Of a stretch of DNA of 64,000 nt, positions 9,161-18,069 are shown piece by piece. A model generated the notes under the pieces. It was not told the DNA's origin. It saw nothing but the letters and a program-made list of their open reading frames with translations, and did not search any database. The position numbers and the translations under genes are program-made. The stretch spans positions 3,513,562 to 3,577,561 of the forward strand of contig NZ_CH902584.1 of assembly GCF_000152845.1 (NCBI RefSeq). Reading direction: 5' to 3'. The first letter of the stretch is position 1; the number at the start of each line of letters is the position of its first letter. This DNA comes from Roseovarius sp. 217 (lineage in GTDB: Bacteria; Pseudomonadota; Alphaproteobacteria; Rhodobacterales; Rhodobacteraceae).

Positions 9161-9616
9161 TTACTCGAACGCGGAGGCGGGGTTGAGATTGCCGATGTTG
9201 CTCAGGATCTGGCGCAGGAAGCCATTCTTGATCACAGACGAATCCGTCACACGCCGCGCCAGCGGCACCACTTGACCGGCCTCAAGCCCGAACTCTTCGA
9301 TATTGGCGATCGTGTCATCGTCATTGAACGAAATTGCCAGAACCCGACGCTCCACGACCTTTGGGCGGAACATGCCATATTCACGCACCCGGCTGCGCAC
9401 GTAATAATAATCACCATCCGCCAGCACGCCTGACAAAGATGGCGGCCCAACGACATCATCCACGGTGGCACGGGTATCCACCCCCACCACGAGGTTTTGC
9501 AGGTCCTCTTCGGGCGGCACATAGCCGTGATTGCGGTAGGTGGCTGAACAGCCGGTTGCGACAATAAGACAGCAAAGCGCCAAGGCGCTGACCACTCGGT
9601 TTCGGATCGCTGTCAT
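9161..9616 (-). CDS. bamE: Outer membrane protein assembly factor BamE (SmpA/OmlA lipoprotein)
   Basis: A 151-aa lipoprotein precursor: N-terminal hydrophobic signal ending in VATGC, with C23 as the lipidated residue. The mature part has the SmpA/OmlA fold pattern: a region around VGVDTRATVDDVVGPP, then a three-strand core with YYVRSRV and VLAISF. BamE stabilises the BAM complex that folds outer membrane beta-barrels. The start at 9616 gives a proper signal peptide; the longer open frame to 10054 is antisense to the DUF177 gene and is not used. Divergent from the DUF177 gene, as in other Rhodobacteraceae. Confidence 0.9.
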   Translation of the reverse strand: MTAIRNRVVSALALCCLIVATGCSATYRNHGYVPPEEDLQNLVVGVDTRATVDDVVGPPSLSGVLADGDYYYVRSRVREYGMFRPKVVERRVLAISFNDDDTIANIEEFGLEAGQVVPLARRVTDSSVIKNGFLRQILSNIGNLNPASAFE

Positions 9617-9704
9617 TTCTGCCCTCTTGTCTTGGCCGCCTGTGGCTTTTATCCCGCTTACAGCAAGGTGATGCAATGTTTCAAGAATGGAAGCGAGGGG
9701 AAAG

Positions 9705-10268
9705 ATGTCACAACACCCGCAAAAGACCCAGGTTATTCGCGTGGCTGACCTTTCGACCCGCCGGCCCGTGACGTTTGATCTGGTGCCTGACACGGCGCAG
9801 ACAGAAGCCATCTCCGCGGAACTCGATCTGCTCGGTCTGCGCAAATTGCGCCTTCGCGGTACGCTGAGCGCCGAGGGGCGCAAGGACTGGTTGTTGCAGG
9901 CCGACCTGGGCGCAACCGTGATCCAGCCCTGCGTGGTCACGCTCGAGCCCGTGCAGACACGCATTGATGAGAAAGTCACCCGACGCTTTTCGCCAGAGGC
10001 CGATCTCGACCCGGTCGAACCCGGCGCAGAGATCGAGATGCCCGAGGATGACACGTTTGAGCCCCTGGGTGCCGAAATCGACCTCTCTCGCGTGATGATC
10101 GAGGCCTTGGCGCTGGCGCTGCCCGCCTATCCGCGCCGCGATGGTGCCGAACTCGGCAGCCTCGCAATCGCCGAGGAGGGTGTTGCCCCCCTGCAGGACG
10201 AAGAGACCAAGCCCTTTGCCGCCCTCGCCAGCCTGCGAAACAAGCTGCAAGAGGGCAATGACGACTGA
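9705..10268 (+). CDS. YceD/DUF177 family protein
   Basis: A 187-aa acidic protein of the YceD (DUF177) family, almost always encoded just before rpmF. In plants and bacteria a relative is needed for 23S rRNA processing or stability, so a ribosome-assembly role is likely. Family features are the central VIQPCVVTLEPV with a conserved cysteine, and the acidic middle. The start at 9705 has GAGGGG six nt upstream; ATG 9687 has none. It is followed after 162 nt by rpmF and the plsX-fabH-ihfA series. Confidence 0.88.
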   Translation: MSQHPQKTQVIRVADLSTRRPVTFDLVPDTAQTEAISAELDLLGLRKLRLRGTLSAEGRKDWLLQADLGATVIQPCVVTLEPVQTRIDEKVTRRFSPEADLDPVEPGAEIEMPEDDTFEPLGAEIDLSRVMIEALALALPAYPRRDGAELGSLAIAEEGVAPLQDEETKPFAALASLRNKLQEGNDD

Positions 10269-10430
10269 TCGCCTCGCGCTGACCCCAAGAATCGCTTGCC
10301 CCGGCATTAAATCTCTGTATTTTCCCGCTCTCACCGGAATTTGGGGTTGAACCGGCGGCTCGTAACATACTATGAGCCGCGAACACCCGTGAAACAGGGC
10401 CAATCGGCCCACAGGAATTGAGGTTGCGAC

Positions 10431-10637
10431 ATGGCCGTCCAACAGAACAAAGTATCGAAATCGCGCCGCAACAATCGCCGCGCCCATGACGCGCTGGTTG
10501 CAGGCAATCCGAACGAATGCACCAACTGCGGCGAACTGAAGCGCCCGCATCATGTGTGCTCCGCGTGCGGACACTATGCCGACCGCGAGGTCGTGGCGCT
10601 GGTGGAAGAGATCGACCTGGAAGACGACGCGGCCTGA
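10431..10637 (+). CDS. rpmF: 50S ribosomal protein L32
   Basis: This 68-aa basic protein begins [17 protein letters not shown], the L32 signature, and contains two CxxC pairs (CTNC and CSAC) forming the zinc-binding knuckle. It is a component of the large ribosomal subunit near the peptidyl-transferase entrance. The linkage rpmF-plsX-fabH is widely conserved and couples ribosome supply with membrane lipid synthesis. A short hairpin-forming leader (CGGCTC/GAGCCG, about 10352-10380) precedes it. Confidence 0.97.
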   Translation: MAVQQNKVSKSRRNNRRAHDALVAGNPNECTNCGELKRPHHVCSACGHYADREVVALVEEIDLEDDAA

Positions 10638-10660
10638 AGCCGCGATAGGCGATTTGCTGC

Positions 10661-11779
10661 ATGACCGCTCGCACGGACCAATCCAAGGCGGGTGCAGGAC
10701 GCACCATCATCTCGATTGACGCCATGGGCGGGGATCAGGGGCCGGCGACCATTGTCGCCGGCATTGCCGATTCCGCGTCCAAGAACCCCAATATCGGGTT
10801 CATCGTTCATGGCCCCCGCGAAGAGTTGGAGCGCCTGATCTCGAAACGTCGTGGCCTCTCCGAGCGATGCGAAATCCGGCACGCGCCCGAAGTTGTCACG
10901 ATGGAAGACAAGCCGTCACATGTGGTGCGCCACGGGCGTGAGACCTCGATGTGGTCCGCGCTCGAATCGGTCCGCATGGGCGAGGCGACGGTCTGTGTCT
11001 CCTGCGGCAATACCGGCGCGCTGATGCTCATGTCGGTGCTGCGACTGCGCAAGCTACCGGGCATCTTCCGCCCCGCCATCGCGGTCATGTGGCCCTCCAA
11101 GAATCCGCAAAAGCACAATATCATGCTGGACGGCGGCGCAGACATTCGCGCCGATGCCAAGGATTTGATGCAATATGCCCTTATGGGGGCTTCTTATGCG
11201 CGCAACGGCTTCGGCCTTGCGCGCCCCCGGATCGGCCTGCTCAATGTCGGCACCGAAGAGCACAAGGGCCGCGCCGAGCTGAAAGAGGCCTATGACCTCA
11301 TCGCCGCCAACGCCCGGATTGCGGATTTCGATTTCGTCGGCTTTGTCGAAGGGCGCGACCTGCCCGGCACCAAATGTGATGTGATCGTCACCGACGGATT
11401 CACCGGCAACGTGGCCCTCAAGACCGGCGAAGGCATCGCCAAACTGATTTCCGACCTGCTGCGCGAGGCCTTTGCCTATTCGCTGCTGTCGCGCCTGGCC
11501 TCGGTGCTCGCCTATACCTCGCTCGCCCGCCTGAAAAAGCGGATTGACCCGCGCCGCGCCAATGGCGGCGTGTTCCTCGGGCTCAACGGCACTGTGGTCA
11601 AATCCCATGGCGCGGCCGATTCCATGGGCGTATCCTCCGCAATCAAACTGGCGTTCGAATTGGCACAATCGGGCTTTTCCGACAAGCTGGCGGCGCGGGT
11701 TGCCTCTGCGGCCCTGCTGGACCAGGGTGCCCCCTCAGATCTGCAAACAGAGCCCCAACCAGAGGCTGAAACTGAATGA
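10661..11779 (+). CDS. plsX: Phosphate acyltransferase PlsX
   Basis: A 372-aa peripheral membrane enzyme that makes acyl-phosphate from acyl-ACP for PlsY in phosphatidic acid synthesis. Family hallmarks are SIDAMGGDQGP at the N-terminus, SCGNTGALM in the middle and VTDGFTGNVALKTGEG. The length is slightly above the usual 330-350 aa because of a Gln/Pro/Glu-rich C-terminal tail. Its stop overlaps the fabH start (ATGA, 11776-11779), which implies translational coupling. Confidence 0.96.
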   Translation: MTARTDQSKAGAGRTIISIDAMGGDQGPATIVAGIADSASKNPNIGFIVHGPREELERLISKRRGLSERCEIRHAPEVVTMEDKPSHVVRHGRETSMWSALESVRMGEATVCVSCGNTGALMLMSVLRLRKLPGIFRPAIAVMWPSKNPQKHNIMLDGGADIRADAKDLMQYALMGASYARNGFGLARPRIGLLNVGTEEHKGRAELKEAYDLIAANARIADFDFVGFVEGRDLPGTKCDVIVTDGFTGNVALKTGEGIAKLISDLLREAFAYSLLSRLASVLAYTSLARLKKRIDPRRANGGVFLGLNGTVVKSHGAADSMGVSSAIKLAFELAQSGFSDKLAARVASAALLDQGAPSDLQTEPQPEAETE

Positions 11780-12750
11780 CACTGCGCTCCGTCGTCCAAG
11801 GTATCGGGCATTATCTACCAGACCGCATCGTTCCCAACTCGGAATTCGAAAAGACTCTGGAGACCTCGGATGAGTGGATTCGCACCCGCTCCGGCATCGA
11901 ACGCCGTCATTTTGCCGCCGATGGCCAACCCACATCGGATCTCGCCGTGCGCGCCGCGCGCGCAGCCCTTACGAATGCAGGCCTTGTCGCCGATGACATT
12001 GATGGGATCGTTGTCGCGACATCGACACCAGACCTGACATTCCCCTCTGTGGCCACGATGGTGCAAAAAGAGCTTGGCATGACGCGTGGCTTCGGCTTTG
12101 ACATTCAGGCCGTTTGCGCGGGCTTCATCTATGCGCTCACCACCGCCAACGCGCTCATCCTCTCAGGTCAGGCGCAGCGCGTGCTGGTGATCGGCGCAGA
12201 GACCTTCAGCCGCATCATGGATTGGACGGACCGCTCGACCTGCGTGCTTTTTGGCGACGGCGCGGGCGCATTGGTGCTGGCGGCAGAAGAGGGCACCGGC
12301 ACCTCCGCCGATCGCGGAATCCTGTCCTCCGACCTCAATTCCGATGGTCGCTATCGCGATATGCTCTATGTCGATGGCGGTGTTTCAACCACCGGCGAGG
12401 CGGGCAAACTGCGCATGCAGGGCAACCCCCTCTTCCGTCAGGCGGTCGAGAAACTCGCGTCGACCGCCGAGGCCGCACTGGAAAAAATCGGACTGACCGG
12501 TGCCGATGTCGATTGGATCGTCCCGCATCAGGCCAACATCCGCATCATTCAGGGCACGGCCAAGAAACTGGGCCTGCCTATGGACCGCGTCATCGTCACC
12601 GTGCAGGACCACGGCAACACCTCTGCCGCCTCGATCCCCTTGGCGCTCTCGGTCGGGGTGGCCTCCGGCAAGATCAAACAGGGCGATTTGCTGCTTGCCG
12701 AGGCAATTGGCGGGGGTCTGGCCTGGGGGGCCGTGGCCCTACGCTGGTGA
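11776..12750 (+). CDS. fabH: Beta-ketoacyl-ACP synthase III
   Basis: FabH condenses acetyl-CoA with malonyl-ACP to start fatty acid synthesis. The 324-aa protein contains the catalytic triad C114 (AVCAGF), H250 (VPHQANIRI) and N280 (DHGNTSAAS). The C-terminal GGGLAWGA motif is normal. It overlaps plsX by 4 nt and is followed 110 nt later by ihfA. Family and position leave little doubt. Confidence 0.97.
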   Translation: MTLRSVVQGIGHYLPDRIVPNSEFEKTLETSDEWIRTRSGIERRHFAADGQPTSDLAVRAARAALTNAGLVADDIDGIVVATSTPDLTFPSVATMVQKELGMTRGFGFDIQAVCAGFIYALTTANALILSGQAQRVLVIGAETFSRIMDWTDRSTCVLFGDGAGALVLAAEEGTGTSADRGILSSDLNSDGRYRDMLYVDGGVSTTGEAGKLRMQGNPLFRQAVEKLASTAEAALEKIGLTGADVDWIVPHQANIRIIQGTAKKLGLPMDRVIVTVQDHGNTSAASIPLALSVGVASGKIKQGDLLLAEAIGGGLAWGAVALRW

Positions 12751-12860
12751 ATCTCACCAAAATGCGCGAAAAGGCGCAGGTTAACCGCTGCCTGTAAGTG
12801 GTTGAGATTGACTCGGAAATCTCTTCGCCGCAATGTAATGAAAAAAATCGCGGGGATGTG

Positions 12861-13163
12861 ATGACCGACAAGACATTAACACGGATGGATTTGAGCGAGG
12901 CCGTTTTCCGCGAGGTTGGGCTGTCGCGCAATGACGCGGCGCAATTGGTCGAGAGCGTTCTGGACCATATGTCCGACGCCCTTGTGCGCGGAGAACAGGT
13001 CAAGATCTCATCTTTCGGCACCTTCTCGGTGCGTGACAAGACGGCCCGCGTCGGCCGCAATCCGAAAACTGGCGAAGAAGTGCCGATCAACCCACGCCGG
13101 GTGCTGACCTTTCGCCCCTCTCACCTGATGAAAGACCGCGTCGCCGACGGCACCAAGAGCTGA
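12861..13163 (+). CDS. ihfA: Integration host factor subunit alpha
   Basis: A 100-aa HU/IHF family DNA-bending protein. The DNA-binding arm holds [15 protein letters not shown], with the intercalating proline, and the [13 protein letters not shown] strand region is typical for IHF-alpha. The ATG at 12861 is preceded by GGGGATGTG; the longer frame from 12798 has an unrelated N-terminus. Position after fabH and before a MerR regulator is the usual alphaproteobacterial arrangement. IHF assists recombination and transcription complexes. Confidence 0.95.
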   Translation: MTDKTLTRMDLSEAVFREVGLSRNDAAQLVESVLDHMSDALVRGEQVKISSFGTFSVRDKTARVGRNPKTGEEVPINPRRVLTFRPSHLMKDRVADGTKS

Positions 13164-13177
13164 GGATATCGCCGCCC

Positions 13178-14017
13178 ATGGGCAAAGCCGCCGACGCCTT
13201 TAGAACCATCAGCGAAGTCGCGGATTGGCTTGAGGTTCCGGCGCATGTGCTGCGGTTCTGGGAAAGCAAGTTCACCCAGATCAAGCCGGTCAAGCGCGCC
13301 GGTGGACGACGCTATTACCGCCCCGCAGACATGACCCTGATTGGTGGCATCAAAGCGCTCCTGCATGATCAGGGCATGACCATCAAGGGCGCGCAAAAAT
13401 ATCTCCGCGAGCACGGTATTCAACACGTATGCGGGATGTCGCCGCCCTTGGACGACGAGTCCACGGGCGAGATCAGCGGCATTGCACTCGATGTCGAAAC
13501 AGCGCCCGCTCGCCCCGCCGACGTGCTGACATTCGCCCATCCCGGGCAAGAGCCTGAACCGGACTCCGGGACTGCGGACGCGATTGATGATCTTACGGAC
13601 ACGGCCAAAGACGAGAGCGATATCTCCCAGACGGCAGACCACGCGCGGGCCGCCTCGACTGAGCACTCTGCCACCCGTGACCCGGAGCCAGAGGCTGTCA
13701 CGGCAGGGGACGAACACCTATCAGAACCCGAACCAGAACCCGCAGTCGAGCCGGATGACCTCCCACTCTCCACTCCCGCCCCGGTCCAGACGCCGGAGAC
13801 CATAGGCCCTGTGGCGGCCGAAACCACCCCCCCGCCAGAGCCCTTCGCAGAGCCCGATCTCCCCGCAGATCCGAGCGACACCCTCGCCGCAGCCCCCGGT
13901 CTTCTGACCGCGCTCAGCACCCTGCCCCGGCCCGTGTCCCCGGAATTGGCCCGCCGCTTTGCCCCGCTCGTCGCAGCACTCCGGGCGCATGCGGCCTCTC
14001 ACGCCAAAGACCGGTAA
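13178..14017 (+). CDS. MerR family transcriptional regulator with long acidic tail
   Basis: This 279-aa protein has a MerR-type winged HTH at 8-85 ([21 protein letters not shown], then RRYYRPADM). The rest, about 90-250, is low-complexity and rich in Glu, Asp, Pro and Thr, with a more ordered end ([19 protein letters not shown]). No cysteine metal-binding pattern is present, so it is not a classical metal sensor. It follows ihfA by 14 nt in the arrangement seen in many alphaproteobacteria. Its targets are unknown. Confidence 0.85.
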   Translation: MGKAADAFRTISEVADWLEVPAHVLRFWESKFTQIKPVKRAGGRRYYRPADMTLIGGIKALLHDQGMTIKGAQKYLREHGIQHVCGMSPPLDDESTGEISGIALDVETAPARPADVLTFAHPGQEPEPDSGTADAIDDLTDTAKDESDISQTADHARAASTEHSATRDPEPEAVTAGDEHLSEPEPEPAVEPDDLPLSTPAPVQTPETIGPVAAETTPPPEPFAEPDLPADPSDTLAAAPGLLTALSTLPRPVSPELARRFAPLVAALRAHAASHAKDR

Positions 14018-14084
14018 ATCCCTGCGCGATTTCGGGATTTCCCTCTTGCCCCTGCGGACAAAATCGCTATGAACAGCCCATCGT

Positions 14085-14161
14085 CGGGCTATAGCGCAGC
14101 CTGGTAGCGCGTCCGTCTGGGGGACGGAAGGTCGCAGGTTCAAGTCCTGCTAGCCCGACCA
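14085..14161 (+). tRNA. tRNA-Pro(GGG)
   Basis: A 77-nt cloverleaf with encoded CCA. Acceptor stem CGGGCTA pairs with TAGCCCG. The anticodon stem TCCGT/ACGGA encloses loop CTGGGGG, giving anticodon GGG. The T-arm is GCAGG-TTCAAGT-CCTGC. It lies between the MerR gene and the dCTP deaminase gene. Confidence 0.97.
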
Positions 14162-14239
14162 AATTTACCGACGATTCCGCCCGCCTCGGCCCCTCGGGCA
14201 CCCTGACCAGAATGCGGGGCGCAAAAAGAGGGGGCAAAG

Positions 14240-15313
14240 ATGACCGGGGTTCTTTCCAGCCAACAAATCCGCGCCATGATCGAGACGGGCACCCTGTCCG
14301 GCACACCCGCGATCCTGCCCGAACAGATTCAGCCTGCGAGCCTTGACCTGCGTCTCGGTCAGATGGCCTACCGTGTGAGGGCATCCTTTCTCACCGGGAC
14401 CGGGCGCACCGTCGCCGACAGGCTGGCCGAGTTTGAAATGCACCGGATCGACCTCGACGCCGGGGCGGTGCTGGAAAAAGGCTGCGTTTACGTGGTCCCT
14501 TTGATGGAATCGCTCGCCCTTCCTCTGGGGGTGCAGGCCGTTGCCAATGCCAAGTCCTCGACCGGTCGGCTCGATCTCTTGACCCGCCTCATCACCGACA
14601 GCGGGGTCGAGTTTGACCGTGTGACCCCCGGCTATGCCGGTCCCCTCTATGCCGAAATTTGCCCGCGCTCCTTTTCCGTGCTGGTGCGCCCCGGCATGCG
14701 TCTCAACCAGATCCGCTTTCGCGCAGGTCAGGCCGTGCTCTCGGATGACGCCCTGCGCACGCTCCACGCCCAAACGCCGCTGGTGGATGGTGCCGCCATG
14801 ATCGACGAGGGGCTTGGCTTTTCCGTCGATCTGCGCCCTGCCACCGGCACGCTGGTCGGCTACCGCGCCAAGCCGCATACCGGCGTGATCGACCTTGACC
14901 GGATCGGCCATTACGATCCCGCCGCCTATTGGGAAGAGGTGCATTCCGACAACGGCCAGATCATCCTCGATCCCGGTGCCTTTTACATTTTGGTGAGCCG
15001 CGAGGCGGTGCATATCCCCCCCGAATGCGCCGCCGAAATGGCCCCCTACGTGGCCATGGTGGGCGAATTCCGGGTGCATTACGCAGGCTTCTTCGATCCC
15101 GGCTTTGGCCATGCTGCCGCAGGCGGCACCGGCTCTCGCGGCGTGCTCGAAGTGCGCTGCCACGAGGCGCCTTTCGTGTTGGAACACGGCCAGATTGTCG
15201 GACGCTTGGTCTATGAACACATGGACCGCGTGCCCGATCAGCTCTACGGCGCGGGCATAGCATCAAACTATCAAGGTCAGGGCCTGAAACTCTCCAAGCA
15301 TTTCAAGGCTTAA
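14240..15313 (+). CDS. dcd: 2'-deoxycytidine 5'-triphosphate deaminase, duplicated long form
   Basis: A 357-aa member of the Dcd/dUTPase fold, about twice the usual Dcd length. The N-terminal half has the catalytic pattern (AKSSTGRLDLLTR, then DRVTPGYAGPLYAEI). The C-terminal half repeats the fold (GFFDPGFGH, GVLEVRCHEAPF, GQIVGRLVYEHM) but lacks the SSxxR element. Dcd converts dCTP to dUTP for thymidylate synthesis. The long form is common in alphaproteobacteria. RBS AGAGGGGGC precedes ATG 14240. Its stop overlaps the stop of the convergent small gene. Confidence 0.88.
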   Translation: MTGVLSSQQIRAMIETGTLSGTPAILPEQIQPASLDLRLGQMAYRVRASFLTGTGRTVADRLAEFEMHRIDLDAGAVLEKGCVYVVPLMESLALPLGVQAVANAKSSTGRLDLLTRLITDSGVEFDRVTPGYAGPLYAEICPRSFSVLVRPGMRLNQIRFRAGQAVLSDDALRTLHAQTPLVDGAAMIDEGLGFSVDLRPATGTLVGYRAKPHTGVIDLDRIGHYDPAAYWEEVHSDNGQIILDPGAFYILVSREAVHIPPECAAEMAPYVAMVGEFRVHYAGFFDPGFGHAAAGGTGSRGVLEVRCHEAPFVLEHGQIVGRLVYEHMDRVPDQLYGAGIASNYQGQGLKLSKHFKA

Positions 15314-15486
15314 AAGCGCCCCATCTTGCGGCCGATCTTCATCACCTGCCGTCCGCGCTGCACGGTCTTGCGTGCCGTCGCGTCATCGCCGCCGCTCATC
15401 CTCTTGCTCACCGCCGTCATGCCGCCGCGCATCACCCGTTGCAGGATCATGCGAACCACCATGTTGATCATCTGATTGGCGTTCAT
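15310..15486 (-). CDS. Small basic hypothetical protein (58 aa)
   Basis: A 58-aa frame beginning MNANQMINMVVRMIL, with an amphipathic hydrophobic N-terminal helix and a Lys/Arg-rich C-terminus (MKIGRKMGRF). The arrangement suggests membrane-surface or nucleic acid binding. Its stop codon overlaps that of dcd on the other strand. Composition and codon use look coding, and similar short frames near scpB occur in Rhodobacteraceae as far as I recall. A longer open frame upstream reads antisense to the intergenic region and is not credible. Function unknown. Confidence 0.6.
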   Translation of the reverse strand: MNANQMINMVVRMILQRVMRGGMTAVSKRMSGGDDATARKTVQRGRQVMKIGRKMGRF

Positions 15487-15523
15487 AGCACCGCTCCCCT
15501 TGCTGCCTCTTGCACCGACATAA

Positions 15524-15547
15524 CCCTGAAACTTGCCAATTTCAGGG
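15524..15547 (-). terminator. Hairpin downstream of scpAB
   Basis: CCCTGAAA and TTTCAGGG form a perfect 8-bp stem with an 8-nt loop, about 70 nt past the scpB stop on the minus strand. Only a weak TTAT follows, so it may be a weak terminator or a processing hairpin between scpB and the 58-aa gene. Confidence 0.45.
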
Positions 15548-15565
15548 CAGACCAGGCGTGTTGTG

Positions 15566-15585
15566 CTTTTTCTTGGCCGAAATAC
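15566..15585 (+). repeat. Copy 2 of a dispersed 19-20 bp intergenic motif
   Basis: CTTTTTCTTGGCCGAAATAC matches the motif at 4801 (minus) and 49448 (plus), differing at two of 20 positions from copy 1. It lies between scpB and its downstream hairpin. Confidence 0.6.
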
Positions 15586-15616
15586 TCCCGCCGGAGGCGC
15601 CGACCATCCAGCCCCT

Positions 15617-16276
15617 TCAATCCTCGAACAACTCGTTCTGCCCCGGCGCGCCCTCGTCCTCGTCACCGTCCTCGCTGCCCATCGTCGGCATCGTTCCCGG
15701 CGGCGGGCGATTGTCCAAGAGGCCAGCAGCGCGCAATTCCTTGAGCCCCGGCAGATCGCGCGCGCTCTCCAGCCCGAAGTGATCCAGAAACTCCTGCGTG
15801 ACGACAAATGTCACCGGGCGTCCCGGCGTCATCTTGCGCCGCCCGAACCGGACCCACTCCATTTCCAGCAGTTGATCCACCGTCCCCCGGCTGACGGCCA
15901 CACCGCGAATTTCCTCGATCTCGGCGCGCGTCACGGGTTGGTGATAGGCGATGATCGCCAAGGTCTCGATCGCGGCCCGACTCAGCTTGCGAGTCTCAAT
16001 GGTCTCGCGGCTCATCAGATACCCCAGATCGGGCGCTGTGCGGATGGCCCAGGCATCACCTACCTTGACCACACGCACACCGCGCCCCTCATAACGCTTG
16101 CGCAGATGAACGAGCGCTTCTGCGGGGTCGCTGCCATGCGGCATCCGTTCGGCCATGTCACGCGTCGTAAGCGGCTCGGCGCTCGCAAAGAGCATCGCTT
16201 CAATCATCCGTTCCTGCTCAGCAACGGGAGGTGCCTTGAACAGACTTTGTTCTTTTTCTTCCGATACTTCTGACAT
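15617..16276 (-). CDS. scpB: Segregation and condensation protein B
   Basis: A 219-aa winged-helix protein of the ScpB (kleisin-interacting) family that works with SMC and ScpA in chromosome compaction. Family stretches are MIEAMLFASAEPL near the N-terminus, ALETLAIIAYHQPVTR-type central helix (here AIETLAIIAYHQPVTRAEIE) and the second domain (FGRRKMTPGRPV). The C-terminal tail is acidic. It follows scpA by 4 nt, in one operon. Confidence 0.93.
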   Translation of the reverse strand: MSEVSEEKEQSLFKAPPVAEQERMIEAMLFASAEPLTTRDMAERMPHGSDPAEALVHLRKRYEGRGVRVVKVGDAWAIRTAPDLGYLMSRETIETRKLSRAAIETLAIIAYHQPVTRAEIEEIRGVAVSRGTVDQLLEMEWVRFGRRKMTPGRPVTFVVTQEFLDHFGLESARDLPGLKELRAAGLLDNRPPPGTMPTMGSEDGDEDEGAPGQNELFED

Positions 16277-16280
16277 GCTC

Positions 16281-17069
16281 TTAATCCCTGCGCCTTAGCT
16301 CGATGGGCGCGAAAACCTCCGCTTGCCGTAGTTCCGCCCGTCCCTCTTTGACCAATTCCAATGCCGCGGCAAAGGTCGAGGCCGTGGCCGAACGGCGACG
16401 TCCGGGATCGGCGGTAAATCCCTCCGGCAAATAGCTCACGATATCCGTCCAGGTGCCGGCAAACCCAATCAGCCCCCGCATCCGCTCCAACGCCTGCTCC
16501 ATCGTGAACAGCGCGTCACGATCCATCACAAAGGGGCGGAATTCGTCGCGCGTCCTGATCCTTGCATAGCCCTGCATCAGATCAAGCAGCGTCGCCGTAT
16601 AGGTCACACGCCGCAGCCGCGCCACATCCTCGGGAATACCGCGCGCAAAGAAATCGCGCCCGAGCCGGTCGCGTCCCATGAGGCGCGCCGCGCAATCGCG
16701 CATCGCCTGCAACCGCTCCAATTGAAACGCCAGATGCGCCGCCAAGTCCTCGCCCGACGGCCCGTCCTCTGTCGGGTCAGGCGGCAATAACAACCGCGAT
16801 TTGAGAAAGGCGAGCCAGGCCGCCATCACCAGATAATCCGCCGCCAGTTCCAACCGCAGCGCCTTGGCTTGCTCGACAAAGGCCAGATACTGCCGCGCCA
16901 GTTCCAGCACCGAAATCTTGCGCAAATCCACTTTCTGCGTCCGACTCAGCGTCAGGAGCAGGTCCAGCGGCCCCTCAAACCCATCCACATCGACAATCAG
17001 CGCCTCGGCGGCCAGCCGCTCGGCCACATTGACCGGCCTCTCGTCCCTGTCGAAATCGTCCTCAACCAT
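16281..17069 (-). CDS. scpA: Segregation and condensation protein A
   Basis: The 262-aa kleisin subunit of the SMC-ScpAB condensin. The N-terminal region has the family motif FEGPLDLLLTLSRTQKVDL, and the C-terminal winged helix bridges to the SMC head. Start ATG 17069 lies inside the last codons of nagZ (8-nt overlap). The order nagZ-scpA-scpB is standard in Rhodobacteraceae. Confidence 0.94.
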   Translation of the reverse strand: MVEDDFDRDERPVNVAERLAAEALIVDVDGFEGPLDLLLTLSRTQKVDLRKISVLELARQYLAFVEQAKALRLELAADYLVMAAWLAFLKSRLLLPPDPTEDGPSGEDLAAHLAFQLERLQAMRDCAARLMGRDRLGRDFFARGIPEDVARLRRVTYTATLLDLMQGYARIRTRDEFRPFVMDRDALFTMEQALERMRGLIGFAGTWTDIVSYLPEGFTADPGRRRSATASTFAAALELVKEGRAELRQAEVFAPIELRRRD

Positions 17070-18069
17070 GCGAACACCCGCCCATCAGCGCATCAAGCTG
17101 TGCCGAGAGGGCGGAAATGTCAATCTCTTGGGGGGTCTTGCGCCATGTCAGCGCCCGCTCCGCGCGGATCTGCGCGGCATTGGTCATCTCACCCGCCGCC
17201 TCGGCCACCGCCGTCCGTTCCGGCAGCGTGCCGTTGCAATGCAGGATCACATCGCAGCCCGCCTCGAGTGCTGCACGCGACAGCTCCGGCAGCGTCCCCC
17301 TCAGCGCCTTCATCGAAATGTCATCGGTCATGATCAGCCCGTCAAAGCCGATCTCATCCCGGATCACCCGCATCATCGGCGCGGACAGCGTCGCAGGTGC
17401 GTCATCAATCGCGGTATAGACCAGATGCGCGGTCATCCCGAGCGGCAGGTCATTCAAGGCCTGAAACGGTGCAAAATCCGTGGCTTGCAGGTCACTCTTC
17501 ACGGCTGTCACCACCGGCAGATCATGGTGACTATCCGCTTCGGCGCGGCCATGTCCGGGGATATGCTTCACCACGGGCAATACGCCCCCGTCCAGTAGAC
17601 CACCCGCCACCGCACGCCCGAGCGTCGCTACCGTATGGGCCTCAAACCCGTAGCAACGATTGCGCAGAAAGGGATGCGTCGCAGGCCCCGCCACATCCAC
17701 CAACGGCGCGCAATTGCTGTCAATGCCAAGCGCGTGCAACTCCGCGGCAATCAGGCGATAGCGCAGATACATCGCCTCCGCCGCGCCCGCGCCTGCCGCT
17801 TCGGCCTGATCCAACGGCGCGGGCCACTCCCGCCAGAGCGGCGCGCGCAGCCGCTGCACACGGCCGCCCTCCTGATCAATGGTGATCATCGCCTCATGAC
17901 CAGCCGCCTCGCGCATCTCAGAGCACAGCGCGCGTACCTGATCCGGGCTGTCGATATTGCGGGCAAAGAGGATGAAACCAAACGGGCGCGTATCGCGAAA
18001 CAGCGCCTTTTCCTCTACCGTCAGCCGCAGACCCTCCGCATCTAGGATCGTCGCCCCAAACCGCGTCAC
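17062..18069 (-). CDS. nagZ: Beta-N-acetylhexosaminidase NagZ
   Basis: A family-3 glycoside hydrolase that removes GlcNAc from muropeptides in the cytoplasm during peptidoglycan recycling. Present are the substrate motif KHIPGHGRAEADSHHDLP, with the catalytic histidine loop, and the nucleophile region IMTDDISMKAL. The proposed start is GTG 18069, overlapping the upstream stop as GTGA and aligning with the family N-terminus (TRFGATILDAEG). ATG 18090 would add seven residues. 335 aa from the GTG. Confidence 0.92.
   Translation of the reverse strand: MTRFGATILDAEGLRLTVEEKALFRDTRPFGFILFARNIDSPDQVRALCSEMREAAGHEAMITIDQEGGRVQRLRAPLWREWPAPLDQAEAAGAGAAEAMYLRYRLIAAELHALGIDSNCAPLVDVAGPATHPFLRNRCYGFEAHTVATLGRAVAGGLLDGGVLPVVKHIPGHGRAEADSHHDLPVVTAVKSDLQATDFAPFQALNDLPLGMTAHLVYTAIDDAPATLSAPMMRVIRDEIGFDGLIMTDDISMKALRGTLPELSRAALEAGCDVILHCNGTLPERTAVAEAAGEMTNAAQIRAERALTWRKTPQEIDISALSAQLDALMGGCSHG

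Noticed and set aside
9617..10054. N-terminal extension of the bamE frame
   Set aside because: Antisense to the DUF177 gene; the start at 9616 gives a proper lipoprotein signal.
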